Positions 17,988-27,060 of a stretch of 64,000 bases of DNA are shown one piece after another. The stretch is from NCBI GenBank assembly GCA_034429215.1, contig DAOUGI010000126.1:62001-126000 (forward strand), written 5' to 3'. The stretch's first letter is position 1, and each line of letters begins with the position of its first letter. The DNA is from JAFGOG01 sp034429215 (GTDB lineage: Bacteria > Chloroflexota > Anaerolineae > JAAYZQ01). A program made the translations under genes and the position numbers. The notes below the pieces were generated by a model, which searched no databases, had not been told where the DNA came from, and worked only from the letters and a program-made list of their open reading frames with translations.

Positions 17988-18977
17988 ATGCTGAGCAAAG
18001 CGAACGGGGACCCTATCGACCTGACGGTAGTCATTGTAAGCTGGAACGTCTGCGACCTGCTGCGGCGCTGCCTAAAGTCGGTTTTGGATTCAGATCCAGA
18101 CCCAGTCGAGGCCCACACCTCCGGCCAACCCCAGGTAGAAATCATCGTTGTGGACAATGCGAGCAGCGACGGAAGCGCAGAGATGGTGCGCGCCGAGTTT
18201 CCGCAGGTGCGGCTGATCGCCAACGCCGAGAACCGAGGGTTCACGGCGGCCAACAACCAGGGCCTGGCAGCCGGCCGGGGCCGCTACCTGATGCTGCTGA
18301 ACCCCGACACCGAGCTGGCCGGCGACGCGCTGGCGACGATGGCCGGCTACCTGGACGAGCATCCGCAGGTCGGGGTGCTGGGACCGCAGCTCCGCTACGG
18401 CGACGGCCGGCTGCAATCGTCGCGCCGGCGATTTCCGACGTTGGTCACCGCCCTGTTTGAGAGCACCGTTGTCGGCGAGTGGTGGCCCAACAACCCATTC
18501 GCCCGCCGCTACCGGATGGCCGACACATCCGACGATGCGATTCAGCCGGTCGATTGGCTGGTGGGCGCCTGCCTGCTCGTCCGCCGCGAGGTCTACCGGC
18601 AGGTCGGCGGCCTGGACGAAGGCTTTTTCATGTATTCGGAGGAGGTAGATTGGTGCCGGCGGATCAGGTCGGCCGGGTGGGAGATCGTCTACCTGCCGGC
18701 GGCAGCGGTGATCCACTACGAGGGCAAGAGCAGCGAGCAAGTTGTCGCAGCCCGGCATATCTATTTCCAGAGCAGCAAGGTACGCTATTTTCGCAAACAC
18801 CACGGCGCGGCGCAGGCCGAGCTGCTGCGCCGGTTCCTGCTGTCCACCTACGTTTACCAGTGGGCGCGGGAAGGGCTCAAGTGGCTGATCGGTCTCAAGC
18901 GGCCGATGCGGGCCGAGCGGATGAAGGCCTATCGCCAGGTACTCCGCTCAGGCCTGCGCCCCCCCCAACGACGATGA
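17988..18977 (+). CDS. Glycosyltransferase family 2
   Basis: 329 residues. GT-A fold: VVIVSWN at the N-terminus, VVDNASSDGS for nucleotide binding, DxD-type LLNPDTE, and the acceptor/base region DEGFFMYSEEVDWCRR typical of rhamnosyl- and related transferases. No transmembrane segment is evident. The first residues MLSKAN are encoded in sequence resembling the upstream dispersed repeat, so the exact start is uncertain. Its stop overlaps the next start (ATGA, 18974-18977). Confidence 0.9.
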   Translation: MLSKANGDPIDLTVVIVSWNVCDLLRRCLKSVLDSDPDPVEAHTSGQPQVEIIVVDNASSDGSAEMVRAEFPQVRLIANAENRGFTAANNQGLAAGRGRYLMLLNPDTELAGDALATMAGYLDEHPQVGVLGPQLRYGDGRLQSSRRRFPTLVTALFESTVVGEWWPNNPFARRYRMADTSDDAIQPVDWLVGACLLVRREVYRQVGGLDEGFFMYSEEVDWCRRIRSAGWEIVYLPAAAVIHYEGKSSEQVVAARHIYFQSSKVRYFRKHHGAAQAELLRRFLLSTYVYQWAREGLKWLIGLKRPMRAERMKAYRQVLRSGLRPPQRR

Positions 18978-20149
18978 AAGTACTCTTTATCACCGGCGAG
19001 TTTCCGCCCATGCAGGGCGGGGTAGGCGATTACACCCGAGAGATCGGGCTGGCGATGCGCGACCTGGGCTGTGAAGTAGCGGTGGCCAGCTCAACACAGG
19101 CCGGGCAGGTCCCAGGGCTGACAGTCTACCCCATGATCAAGAGCTGGGGGTGGGGCAGTTGGGGCGCGCTGCTCGACCTGGTCCGCCGCGAGCGTCCCGA
19201 TGTCGTCCACATCCAGTATCAGGCAGCGGCCTATGGGCTGCACCCGGCGATCAACCTGTTCCCCCGGCGACTCCGCCGGCTGGGCAGCGAGCGGCCCGGC
19301 GTGGCGGTCACTTTCCACGATCTGCGGGTGCCCTACCTGTTCCCCAAGGCTGGCCGGCTGCGCCCGTGGATCGTGCATGAGCTGGCGCGCGGCTGCGACC
19401 TGGCGATCACCACCAACCGCGACGACCACGAGGCGCTGCGGCAGGCGCTGCGTCCCGGCCGCCAGGTGCAGGCGCTGGTGCCGATCGGGTCGAACATCGC
19501 CCCACCACAGGCCTTGGCCTCATACGACCGCGACGCCTGGCGGGCCAGGTGGGGGGTCGGACCGGAGGATCTGCTGCTGTGCTTCTTTGGCTTTGTCAAC
19601 GACCGCAAAGGGGTAGATACGCTGCTCCAGGCGCTCCGGTTTCTGGTCGTCGAGCCGGGCGAGGCCGCCAACCCGCACTTGCTGATGATCGGCGGGCAGA
19701 CGGGAGCGAGCGATCCGACCAACGTGGCCTATCTGGCCCGCATCCGGGCGCTGATCGACGAGCTGGGGTTGGGCGCGCGGGTACAGTGGACCGGCTACAC
19801 ACCCGCCGAGGAGGTGTCGGCCAACTTTTGGGCGGCGGATTTGTGCGTGCTGCCGTTTCGCGACGGGGTGTCGCTGCTGCATGGCACGCTTCACGCCGCG
19901 CTGGCCCACGGGATGGCGATCGTGACGACACGGCCGCGGGCCGCGCTGCCGGAGCTAGTTGATGGGGAGAATATTGTCCTGGCGCCGCCGGGCGACCCGG
20001 CGGCTCTGGCGGCGGCGATCCGCCGGCTGGCGGCCGATGCAGCTCTGCGCCACAGGATCGGCGCGGGGGCCAGGGTACTGGCGGAGCAGTTTGGCTGGAG
20101 CCGGATCGCGGCCGATACGCTAGAGCTGTATCGCAAAATTAAGACCTGA
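18974..20149 (+). CDS. Glycosyltransferase family 4
   Basis: 391 residues of GT-B fold. The N-terminal domain begins MKVLFITGEFPPMQGGVGDY, the Gly-rich donor loop; the C-terminal Rossmann half has FFGFVNDRKGVDTLL and the E-x7-E-like end LPELVDGENIVLAPPGD. Translationally coupled to the GT2 gene. The stop codon (20147-20149) lies inside the 5-bp target duplication of the adjacent insertion sequence; restoring the pre-insertion sequence leaves the same stop, so the protein is not truncated. Confidence 0.9.
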   Translation: MKVLFITGEFPPMQGGVGDYTREIGLAMRDLGCEVAVASSTQAGQVPGLTVYPMIKSWGWGSWGALLDLVRRERPDVVHIQYQAAAYGLHPAINLFPRRLRRLGSERPGVAVTFHDLRVPYLFPKAGRLRPWIVHELARGCDLAITTNRDDHEALRQALRPGRQVQALVPIGSNIAPPQALASYDRDAWRARWGVGPEDLLLCFFGFVNDRKGVDTLLQALRFLVVEPGEAANPHLLMIGGQTGASDPTNVAYLARIRALIDELGLGARVQWTGYTPAEEVSANFWAADLCVLPFRDGVSLLHGTLHAALAHGMAIVTTRPRAALPELVDGENIVLAPPGDPAALAAAIRRLAADAALRHRIGAGARVLAEQFGWSRIAADTLELYRKIKT

Positions 20150-20151
20150 CA

Positions 20152-20187
20152 CTCAATTTTTGCGCAAAATTCGGGGGGTAGCAATCC
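20152..20187. repeat. Left terminal inverted repeat of the IS
   Basis: 36 bp starting CTCAATTTTTGCGC and ending GCAATCC; it contains the inner palindrome ATTTTGCGCAAAAT-like core and a run of six Gs. Confidence 0.92.
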
Positions 20188-20247
20188 GAATCTGCTGAAC
20201 CTTAACAACTGAGGTAGAATGGCACAACCGCGTTATGGAGGTGTGCC

Positions 20248-21542
20248 ATGCCGACTATCATTCGTTTGGCGGACATGCCAGATGAGACGAGCTTCGCGCC
20301 TCTCGGAGTCCTGGGTTATTGCTTGACTCGTACTCAGTTTCTGGCCCCCGTATGGGCAGATCTGAAACTTCGGCTCAAAACAGTGGACTATACGCCACAA
20401 ACCAAGCTCCTGGAACTGCTGGTCTGCATCCTGACGGGTTGCCGAGCTATCGCCCAGGTCAATACCCGGCTGCGGCCAGACGTCGCCCTGGCTCGGGCTT
20501 GGGGACAGGAGCAATTTGCCGAGCAATCAACCCTGACGCGGACTCTCGACGCCTTCACTGATACGGCAGTCACCCAGTTGCGGCACGGGGTGGACGCGTG
20601 GTTCCGTCAAGAGAGCCAAGCGTTGCGCCATGACTTTGCCGCCGATTGGCTGTGGCTCGATATCGACCTATCGCCCTTACCGATCTCCAAGCATGCCGAA
20701 GGCAGTACCAAGGGCAAGCAAGCCAAGAAGAACCGCTACGGCCGGCAACTGGCCCGCGTGCACGCCCCACAGTATCATGAGACGCTCTTCTCCCGGTTAT
20801 ATGCGGGCAGGCAAGAGAGCAGTCCGGCTTACATACCAACGGTGGATGCCCTGAACGCCTTTCTGAACCTGACTTTGGCCCAGAAGCAGCGTACCGTGCT
20901 ACGCTCTGACGCTGGCTTTGGCAGTGACGCCAACGTCAATTATGCCCTCCATGCCGAGTGGCAGGTGTTGACCAAGACCAAGGGGGCAAACGTCCTCAGA
21001 TCTTTGCCAACCAGGTAGCAGCTGAGGGCTGGGAACCGCTCAGGTATGACCGTTGGGTAGCACAAGCCGTCAAGCCACCTACCTATGAGCGTCCTACCGA
21101 CTGTTTGGTGCTTCGCTGGCTGACTCCTCGTGGTGAGATCAAGCATGCCATTGTCGTCTGTTCCATTCCGGGCTGGACGATGGCCGATATTATCGCTCAT
21201 TACGATGACCGCGGTGCGTGCGAGACCGAGATCCAGGCGGACAAAGGTGGTCTGAAGATGGAACGACGCCGCAAGAAACGTCTGGCAGCCCAGGAAGCGT
21301 TGATCCTGCTGACGGATGTCGCCCACAACCTTCTGGCGTGGATTCCGCAATGGATGTTTCCAGGCGAGCCATTAGCCGCCTTCGGCACAACGCGGTTGGT
21401 AGAGGACGTCTTGCATCTACCCGGACGCCTGATCTTTCACGGTGAACGGTTGGCAGAAGTGCAACTCAACCAGTTGCACCCTTATGCCGAGCAGGTGGCG
21501 GCCGGCCTTCAGCGGCTCCTCGACCACTTCGGTAGCCCATGA
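20248..21542 (+). pseudogene. IS transposase, interrupted by a -1 frameshift
   Basis: Two overlapping frames (to 21018, and continuing to 21542) together give about 430 residues of a DDE transposase. Catalytic residues: first Asp in LWLDIDLSPLP, second in VLRSDAGFGSD, Glu in the signature YDDRGACETEIQADK, which fits the IS4-type Y-x2-R-x3-E-x6-K spacing exactly. The frames join at the G5 run at 20982-20986 (reading ...KTKG then GKRPQIF...). It could be a disabling mutation, a programmed shift, or a base-calling error in a homopolymer. GGAGGTG precedes the ATG. Confidence 0.85.
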
Positions 21543-21594
21543 GCCGTGATTCATGTTGGCTTCTACCTCTATTGGTAAAGTGCTACCTCGGGTG

Positions 21595-21630
21595 GGATTG
21601 CTCCCCCCCGAATTTTGCGCAAAATTAGAG
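21595..21630. repeat. Right terminal inverted repeat of the IS
   Basis: Reverse complement of the left end with about three mismatches; seven Cs here match six Gs plus T on the left. Confidence 0.92.
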
Positions 21631-21660
21631 TGACAGGTTTGGCCAAACCTGCCAGGTCTT
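21631..21660. repeat. Right part of a 36-bp palindrome split by the IS
   Basis: 20141-20151 (AAGACCTGACA) joined to 21636-21660 gives two 18-bp arms differing at one base, followed by TTTT-rich sequence. It overlaps the GT4 stop codon and would act as a terminator-like hairpin for the glycan operon. Uninterrupted inner core AGGTTTGGCCAAACCT is at 21635-21650. Confidence 0.8.
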
Positions 21661-21677
21661 TTCGCACGCTTACAGCC

Positions 21678-22397
21678 CTACATCGGCGCTTCGATAGTTA
21701 CCGGTGCGTTAAAGTTGGAGAACAGCATCAGCATCACCAAGTTGACGTTGGCCTCCATGTCCCCGGTTATCACAATATCCCCGCTGACGGTCGACTTGAG
21801 CATATAGCTGTTCTCCTTGTCGATCCAGTAGTCAGCCTTGAGGTTCACGTCGCCGCCGGCGCCCAACGACTCAGACAGGCCGAGAGGAGCATCCTTGACC
21901 ATGCCGGTCAGGTGATAAGCCGGCCGGCCATCGACCGTCTCTTCACCAACCAAGGTTAGGTTCTCGACATCTTCCGGCTTGACCCCCGATATAGAGTTGG
22001 TATCGACCGGGAGGCCGGCTTCCGCGGCGGTGGTAGTCTGCCATTCGCCGGTGGTTGACTCGCTGATGTAGGTGGTGGGGCTGATGACGACCATGTCCGC
22101 TATGACACTCTGGCCCATCATGTCCATCGTCATCGTTCCCTTGAAGCGGTCAGGGTTCTGCATATCACCCTTCAAGGTCATGGGTATCTGCAACGTCATG
22201 CCCTGGGTGGTCATGGTCATTTGCATGGTCATGTCGATGTGGACCGAATCCACCTCTTCCATGGCTGTGGATGCGGCTTGGAGGATGTCCGCAGCAGGAG
22301 GCGGCGTGGGCGTCGCCGTCGGCTCAGAGTCGCCACAGGCGACCACGAACAGGGCGAGCGCCACCAAAACGATCACGGGCAGCATGAACTTTTTCAT
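21678..22397 (-). CDS. LppX/LprG-like lipoprotein
   Basis: 239 residues. Type II signal peptide with hydrophobic core and lipobox VVAC (Cys21), then a Thr/Pro-rich spacer and a beta-rich domain with repeated Met-rich strands (MTMQMTMTTQGMT). The architecture, including DGRPAYHLTG and YWIDKENSYMLKS, resembles the LppX_LprAFG/LolA-like fold that binds acylated molecules in other phyla; the ligand here is unknown. It has its own ribosome site (GAGGAGAAG) and stands alone. Confidence 0.82.
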   Translation of the reverse strand: MKKFMLPVIVLVALALFVVACGDSEPTATPTPPPAADILQAASTAMEEVDSVHIDMTMQMTMTTQGMTLQIPMTLKGDMQNPDRFKGTMTMDMMGQSVIADMVVISPTTYISESTTGEWQTTTAAEAGLPVDTNSISGVKPEDVENLTLVGEETVDGRPAYHLTGMVKDAPLGLSESLGAGGDVNLKADYWIDKENSYMLKSTVSGDIVITGDMEANVNLVMLMLFSNFNAPVTIEAPM

Positions 22398-22600
22398 CTT
22401 CTTCTCCTCTGTTTTCGTCGTTTAACGGGGCGACGAAGCCCACATGGGATGGAACCGCTGTCCATCTGGCCGGCACAGGTGCAGGCAAGCAAGGGCCTCT
22501 CTGTGTAATGGGCACCTGATCTGGTCAGATTATAGACCAGAAGGGAAGGAATGTCAATCCGTTTTTCCCGGTTGGCCGGGCCTATTTGAAGGGTTGCTGC

Positions 22601-22629
22601 TTGTCGTTTTCGCCCAGGTGGGGTACAAT
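22601..22629 (+). promoter_or_regulatory. Sigma-70-type promoter
   Basis: TTGTCG (22601-22606), 17-nt spacer, TACAAT (22624-22629). The predicted transcript would start only about 9 nt ahead of the GTG at 22645, just including its GGAGG site. Confidence 0.65.
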
Positions 22630-22644
22630 GGGCGCGGAGGAATT

Positions 22645-24189
22645 GTGTCTGTCGAGAGAAAAGAGCCAGCAGGTGTACCAGAGATCCCCGCCAGGGGATC
22701 TGAGCCTGTCAGGTTTGTGGCAGCGATCATCGGGGTTTATCTGGCGCTGGCGGTGCTGTTCGCAGTCTATACGCCGGCGTGGCAGAACCCCGATGAGCCG
22801 GCCCATTACAATTACGTCAAATACCTGGCCGAGCAGCACCGCTTCCCGGTGCTCAAACCGGGCGATTATCCGGCCGCCTACCTGGAGGAGATAAAAGCTG
22901 CCCACTTTCCGCCAGAGATGGGCATCGACCCGATCCGCTACGAGTTCCACCAGCCGCCGCTCTACTACCTGCTGGCAGTGGCGGTCTACCGGGTGTCCGG
23001 CGGGGCGCTGCTGCCGCTGCGGCTGCTGACGGTGGCGCTCGGGGTAGCCCTACTGCTGGTGGTGTATTGGGCGGCACAGGAAGTAGCGCCCCGGCGGCCT
23101 GGCCTGGCCCTGGGAGCGGCGGCGTTTGCCAGCCTGCTGCCCATGCACCTGGCCCAGTCGGCCGCGGCCGGCAACGACCTGCTGGCCGAGTTGCTGCTGG
23201 CGACGATCGTGCTGCTGGCGATCCGGTATATCAAGATGCCGGCAGCCGGGGCGGACGGCCGTTCGACGAGGCAGGCAGTGGTGTTGGGAGTAGCGACGGG
23301 GCTGGCGTTCGTGACGAAATCGGGGATCTATGTGGCGCTGCCGCTGGCGGTACTGGCTATTGCGGCACGGCAAATATGGCTGGAGGAGCGGCCCTTTTCG
23401 GGCAAGGCATTTGTCAAGACGGCTGGGTTGTACCTGCTGCCGGCGATTGCGATGGCGCTGCCATGGTGGGCGCGCAACGTGGCCCACTATGGCGGGCTGG
23501 ATCTGCTTGGGTTGGAGCGGCACAACCTGGTAGTAGCCGGGCAGTTGCGGACGTCCGAGTTTTTGGCCGCCCACGGGACGGCCCGCTGGCTGGGCGACCT
23601 GGGATTGACGACCTTCCGCAGCTTTTGGGGGCAGTTTGGCTGGATGGGGGTCTTGCTCGACGCGCGGATATACCAGGGGCTGGCCGTATGGTCGGGGGTG
23701 GCGCTGGCCGGGCTGGTCGCCTGGGCAGTAAGCGCCTGGCAGCAGGCGAGGAAAGGCTGGCGCCCGGCGCGGTGGCAGGCCGCCGCAGGCGGGCTGCTGG
23801 CCCTGCTGGCGCTGTTCAGCGCAGGCAGCTACCTGTGGTACAACACCCAGTTCGTCCAGTTCCAGGGGCGCTACCTATTCACCGCACTGGCGCCGATCAG
23901 CCTGGCGGCAGCGGTGGGCTGGCGCCAGGCGCTGCGCCGCGAGACCGCCTGGCCCCTGGCAGCGCTGTTGCTCGGCGGCGCGGTGGTGGTGGCGGGTGGC
24001 AGCCTGCTGGCCGGCGATCTGGCCACGTGGCCGGCGCTCATGCTCGGTGTGGCCGGGGCGGCGTTCGTTGCGCGGCGGTTCGCGCCCCAGCGCTGGGACC
24101 CGGCGATCGAGGCGCTGCCCTGCTTGCTGCTCATCCCGCTGGACGTGGCGTGCCTGTTCCTGTTCATTGTCCCCCAACTGGCGCGGTGA
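22645..24189 (+). CDS. Polytopic membrane glycosyltransferase-like protein (GT39/DUF2142 type)
   Basis: 514 residues, with about ten transmembrane segments. The first luminal loop holds the lipid-linked sugar transferase signature NPDEPAHYNYVKYLAE and EFHQPPLYYLL, as in ArnT/PMT-like GT-C enzymes. It probably transfers a sugar from a polyprenyl carrier on the outer face of the membrane. Start chosen at GTG 22645 because of GGAGG at 22636-22640 and the promoter just upstream; open frame continues further up without coding character. Confidence 0.8.
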   Translation: MSVERKEPAGVPEIPARGSEPVRFVAAIIGVYLALAVLFAVYTPAWQNPDEPAHYNYVKYLAEQHRFPVLKPGDYPAAYLEEIKAAHFPPEMGIDPIRYEFHQPPLYYLLAVAVYRVSGGALLPLRLLTVALGVALLLVVYWAAQEVAPRRPGLALGAAAFASLLPMHLAQSAAAGNDLLAELLLATIVLLAIRYIKMPAAGADGRSTRQAVVLGVATGLAFVTKSGIYVALPLAVLAIAARQIWLEERPFSGKAFVKTAGLYLLPAIAMALPWWARNVAHYGGLDLLGLERHNLVVAGQLRTSEFLAAHGTARWLGDLGLTTFRSFWGQFGWMGVLLDARIYQGLAVWSGVALAGLVAWAVSAWQQARKGWRPARWQAAAGGLLALLALFSAGSYLWYNTQFVQFQGRYLFTALAPISLAAAVGWRQALRRETAWPLAALLLGGAVVVAGGSLLAGDLATWPALMLGVAGAAFVARRFAPQRWDPAIEALPCLLLIPLDVACLFLFIVPQLAR

Positions 24190-24199
24190 GGGCGGCACG

Positions 24200-25057
24200 G
24201 TGATAGACCTGCACGTCCACTCAACCTGCTCGGCCGACGGGGGAGCGAGCATCGTCGACTATGCCCGGCGGGCGCAGGAGCTGGGGCTGGTCGAGGTCGG
24301 CCTGTGCGAGCACGCCGATTTCGACCCGCGCGACCGGAGCTACGGCTACCTGGATCTGGCCCGCTACGACCGGGAGATGGCAGAGGCGCGGGCTAAAACG
24401 CCGCGAGTCCTGCTGCGGCAAGGGGTGGAGATCACCTACCAGGCCGGCCTGGAAGCTGAGATCCGGGCGTGGCTGGCCCGCAAGGATTGGGATTACGTCA
24501 TCGCTTCGGTCCACCTGGTGGATTATGACGACGGCTGGGCGATGGTCTCCGAGCCGCCGGCGGCGGAGGCCTATTTTAGCAACCACAGCCAGCGCCAGGC
24601 CTACGTGCCCTATTTTGAGGAGCTGCTGCGCGCGGCCCGCAGCAGCCTGGGCGACGTGCTGGGGCATTTTGACCTGGTCAAGCGCTATGGGGTGGCATGC
24701 TATGGCCAGTTTGAGCCTGAGGTTTTTGCCGATGAGATCCGCGCCGTGCTGCGGGCCGCGGTCGAGGCGGGGGTGGGGCTGGAGATCAACGCCTCTGGGC
24801 TGCGCCAGGCGCCGGGGGAGCCCTATCCGGGGTTGACGATACTGCGCTGGTACCGCGAGCTGGGCGGCGAGATCCTGACGGTCGGCTCGGATGCGCACTG
24901 CGTCGAGCACCTGGCAGCCGGCGCAGACCAGGCGCTGGCGCTGGCATTGGCGGCAGGTTTTACGGCCATCACCACGTTCGACGCACGGGCGCCACGGTGG
25001 ATCGCGATCAGCGATTTCCGATCACGGGACCCATTCCTGCAACCTGACGGCGGTTGA
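24200..25057 (+). CDS. PHP-domain phosphoesterase, histidinol-phosphatase-like
   Basis: 285 residues. Metal-binding PHP motifs: DLHVHSTCSADG at the N-terminus, CEHADF, GVEITYQ, ASVHLVD, GHFDLVKRYG and SDAHCVEHL. Closest in kind to HisJ-type histidinol-phosphate phosphatases, but no other his gene is nearby, so substrate is open. Start is GTG at 24200-24202, 10 bp after the upstream gene's stop with GAGGG ahead; likely an operon with it. Confidence 0.85.
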   Translation: MIDLHVHSTCSADGGASIVDYARRAQELGLVEVGLCEHADFDPRDRSYGYLDLARYDREMAEARAKTPRVLLRQGVEITYQAGLEAEIRAWLARKDWDYVIASVHLVDYDDGWAMVSEPPAAEAYFSNHSQRQAYVPYFEELLRAARSSLGDVLGHFDLVKRYGVACYGQFEPEVFADEIRAVLRAAVEAGVGLEINASGLRQAPGEPYPGLTILRWYRELGGEILTVGSDAHCVEHLAAGADQALALALAAGFTAITTFDARAPRWIAISDFRSRDPFLQPDGG

Positions 25058-25074
25058 TGCGTAAAGAGGGGTGA

Positions 25075-25103
25075 TTGCCAGAAAAAAGAACTGCTGGTAT
25101 AAT
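25075..25103 (+). promoter_or_regulatory. Sigma-70-type promoter
   Basis: TTGCCA (25075-25080), 17-nt spacer, TATAAT (25098-25103), 25 bp upstream of the DUF4013 ATG with AGGAGG between. Confidence 0.75.
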
Positions 25104-25128
25104 CTGTGACAATGTACAGGAGGTAGAA

Positions 25129-25839
25129 ATGGACATTGGAAAAGCGTTCAGTTTCGTGTTCGAGGACGATCGCTGGATCACCAAGATCCTGATCGCCGCC
25201 GCCATCCTGGCGGTAGGATGGGTGTTCTGCTGGTTGTTGGGCGTCCCGCTGCTGCTGGCTTTTCTGCTGCTGGCCGGCTACCAGGTCGAGATCACCCGGC
25301 GGGTAATCCGGGGCGTGACGCCGGTGCTGCCCGAGTGGGATGACTGGGGCAAGCTGCTCGTCGAAGGCATCAAGTTTGCGGTCATCGGCCTCGTGTATGC
25401 CCTGCCGGCCATCGTCGTGAGCATCTGCCTGGGTGTGCCGCTGAGCTTGTGGGGAGAGAACGGCAACGGCGACGCCACCTGGGCCAGTTGGGTGTTCGGC
25501 CTGCCCATGACCGGCATGAACATCATGTGGGGCATCTTCACCGCCCTGGTACTGCCTGCAGCCGTCGCCTTTTACGTGGTCAACGACGATCTGGCCGCCG
25601 CCTTTCGCTTCGGCGAGGTGGTCCGCTTTACCTTCAAGAACATCAAGACCTACATCATCACCGCGATCATGGGCTGGGTGGCGGGATTGATCGGCGGCCT
25701 GGGCACCTGGCTATGCCTCATCGGCTGGCTGGCGACCTACCCGTACTCGATCATGGTCACCGGTCACCTGTATGGCCAGGCCTACCTGGAAGCAACCCAG
25801 CCGGCCGCGTTGGCGCCGGCGCCTGAACCCGAATCATAG
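25129..25839 (+). CDS. DUF4013 membrane protein
   Basis: 236 residues with about five to six hydrophobic segments; the pattern MDIGKAFSFVFEDDRWITK and LPEWDDWGKLLVEGIKFAVI is diagnostic of DUF4013. No function is known. The ATG has CAGGAGGTAG upstream and a strong promoter. Ala/Pro-rich cytoplasmic tail. Confidence 0.88.
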   Translation: MDIGKAFSFVFEDDRWITKILIAAAILAVGWVFCWLLGVPLLLAFLLLAGYQVEITRRVIRGVTPVLPEWDDWGKLLVEGIKFAVIGLVYALPAIVVSICLGVPLSLWGENGNGDATWASWVFGLPMTGMNIMWGIFTALVLPAAVAFYVVNDDLAAAFRFGEVVRFTFKNIKTYIITAIMGWVAGLIGGLGTWLCLIGWLATYPYSIMVTGHLYGQAYLEATQPAALAPAPEPES

Positions 25840-25865
25840 CCGGGCATATAGGCAGAGCCAAGCTC

Positions 25866-25929
25866 GTCAACCTGGGCGAAGCGAAGCGCCGCTAACACCG
25901 GACCTCTCGCTTCGCTCAGGATGACAACA
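25866..25929. repeat. Dispersed palindromic repeat, CTGAGCGAAGCGAAG family
   Basis: CCTGGGCGAAGCGAAG (25871-25886) faces CTCGCTTCGCTCAGG (25906-25920), giving a long hairpin with a 19-nt loop. It takes up most of the 139-bp gap between the DUF4013 gene and the zinc-ribbon gene and could act as a terminator or RNA-stability element. Confidence 0.72.
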
Positions 25930-25978
25930 TGTCTGCCAGGACTTCGCCCGGCCGGCTATCATCGAAGGAGGCAATGTA

Positions 25979-26479
25979 ATGTTTTGTCCAGCGTGTGGTG
26001 CACCAAATGAAGAGGGAACTGCATTCTGCGGGAACTGTGGCGCGGCATTGAGCGCCGATGCCATTCCGCCCGCCGAAGAGGCGCCGCTGCAAAGCGACGC
26101 ACCGGAGGAGGTGGCGCTGATGATCCCGCCCCCACCCCCGCCGCCAGAGCCGCCGGGACCTTCCGTCAGGGCGGTGGGATCTCCCGTGCCGACCAACGGC
26201 ATGGCCATCGCCTCACTGATCCTGGGCATCGCCGGGCTGACGGTGGTGCCGACGATCGGGAGTGTGCTGGCCTTGATCCTTGGCTATATGGGCAAGCGCG
26301 ACATCCGCCAACGCCCAACCGAGACGACGGGCGAAGGGCTGGCCACCGCCGGCATCGTGATGGGCTGGATCGGGATAGTGCTGACCGTGTTGGTCGCGTG
26401 CGGTCTCATCGCCTGGTTCAGCATCTGCGCCCTCGCGTCCAGCGGTGCGACGTACGAGTCATTCCTGCTAGTGCCATAG
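25979..26479 (+). CDS. Zinc-ribbon DUF4190 membrane protein
   Basis: 166 residues. N-terminal zinc ribbon (CPACGAPNEEGTAFCGNCG: two CxxC pairs), a proline-rich linker including PPPPPPPEPPGP, then two transmembrane helices of DUF4190 (GMAIASLILGIAG ... GIVMGWIGIVLTV). Function unknown; such proteins are common small membrane proteins. The start ATG follows GGAGGCAAT. Confidence 0.85.
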   Translation: MFCPACGAPNEEGTAFCGNCGAALSADAIPPAEEAPLQSDAPEEVALMIPPPPPPPEPPGPSVRAVGSPVPTNGMAIASLILGIAGLTVVPTIGSVLALILGYMGKRDIRQRPTETTGEGLATAGIVMGWIGIVLTVLVACGLIAWFSICALASSGATYESFLLVP

Positions 26480-26489
26480 GAACCAGACC

Positions 26490-27056
26490 ATGGCCGGTGT
26501 GCTGAACGTTTTCACCGCCTTTGGCCTGTCGTCGGCAGCGGGCCTCAACGCCTACGTGCCCTTGTTGGTCGTGGCGTTGCTGGCCCGCTTTACCGATCTG
26601 ATCGAGCTCAAGGCCCCCTGGGACGCGCTCGAATCGCCGTGGACGATCGGCGTGCTGGCGGTGCTGCTGCTGATCGAGATCGTGGCCGACAAAGTGCCGG
26701 CGGTAGATTCGATCAACGACACGATCCAGACCTTCATCCGGCCGACCGCCGGGGCGATCCTGTTCGCAGCCAGTGTGGGGACCGCGGGCAAGGTGGACTC
26801 GGTGCTGGCAATCATCTGCGGGCTGCTGCTCGCCGGCGGGGTGCACGCCACCAAGGCCACCGCCCGGCCGCTTGTCACCGCGACAACCGCCGGAACCATG
26901 AACCCAGTGGTCAGCACGGTCGAGGACGGGGTGTCCTTGATCGTGTCGATCTTGGCCATCGTCGCGCCGATCATTGGGGTGATACTGGTGGTGCTGATCG
27001 CCATCTGGTTCATCCGCTGGTGGCGGAGGCGGCGGGCAGAACGGGAGTGGGGGTGA
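26490..27056 (+). CDS. DUF4126 membrane protein
   Basis: 188 residues, four to five hydrophobic segments; LSSAAGLNAYVPLLVVALLAR and the VADKVPAVDSINDTIQTFIR loop are DUF4126 hallmarks. Function unknown. 10 bp after the zinc-ribbon gene and 4 bp before the MaoC gene, so probably one transcript. Confidence 0.85.
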   Translation: MAGVLNVFTAFGLSSAAGLNAYVPLLVVALLARFTDLIELKAPWDALESPWTIGVLAVLLLIEIVADKVPAVDSINDTIQTFIRPTAGAILFAASVGTAGKVDSVLAIICGLLLAGGVHATKATARPLVTATTAGTMNPVVSTVEDGVSLIVSILAIVAPIIGVILVVLIAIWFIRWWRRRRAEREWG

Positions 27057-27060
27057 GGCG

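Larger units (their letters stand above)
20152..21630 (+). mobile_element. Insertion sequence, 1479 bp, IS4-superfamily (YREK) transposase, TSD TGACA
   Basis: Bounded by 36-bp inverted repeats (20152-20187 and 21595-21630; about three mismatches) and a perfect 5-bp target duplication TGACA (20147-20151 and 21631-21635). It carries one transposase frame, interrupted by a frameshift. Removing the element and one duplication restores a 36-bp near-perfect palindrome, which confirms the ends. Family placement rests on the Y-x2-R-x3-E-x6-K signature; the exact ISfinder family was not determined. Confidence 0.92.

Noticed and set aside
20149..20149. Truncation of the GT4 gene by the insertion sequence
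   Set aside because: The reconstructed pre-insertion sequence has the same stop codon (TGA in the target duplication), so the protein is unchanged.
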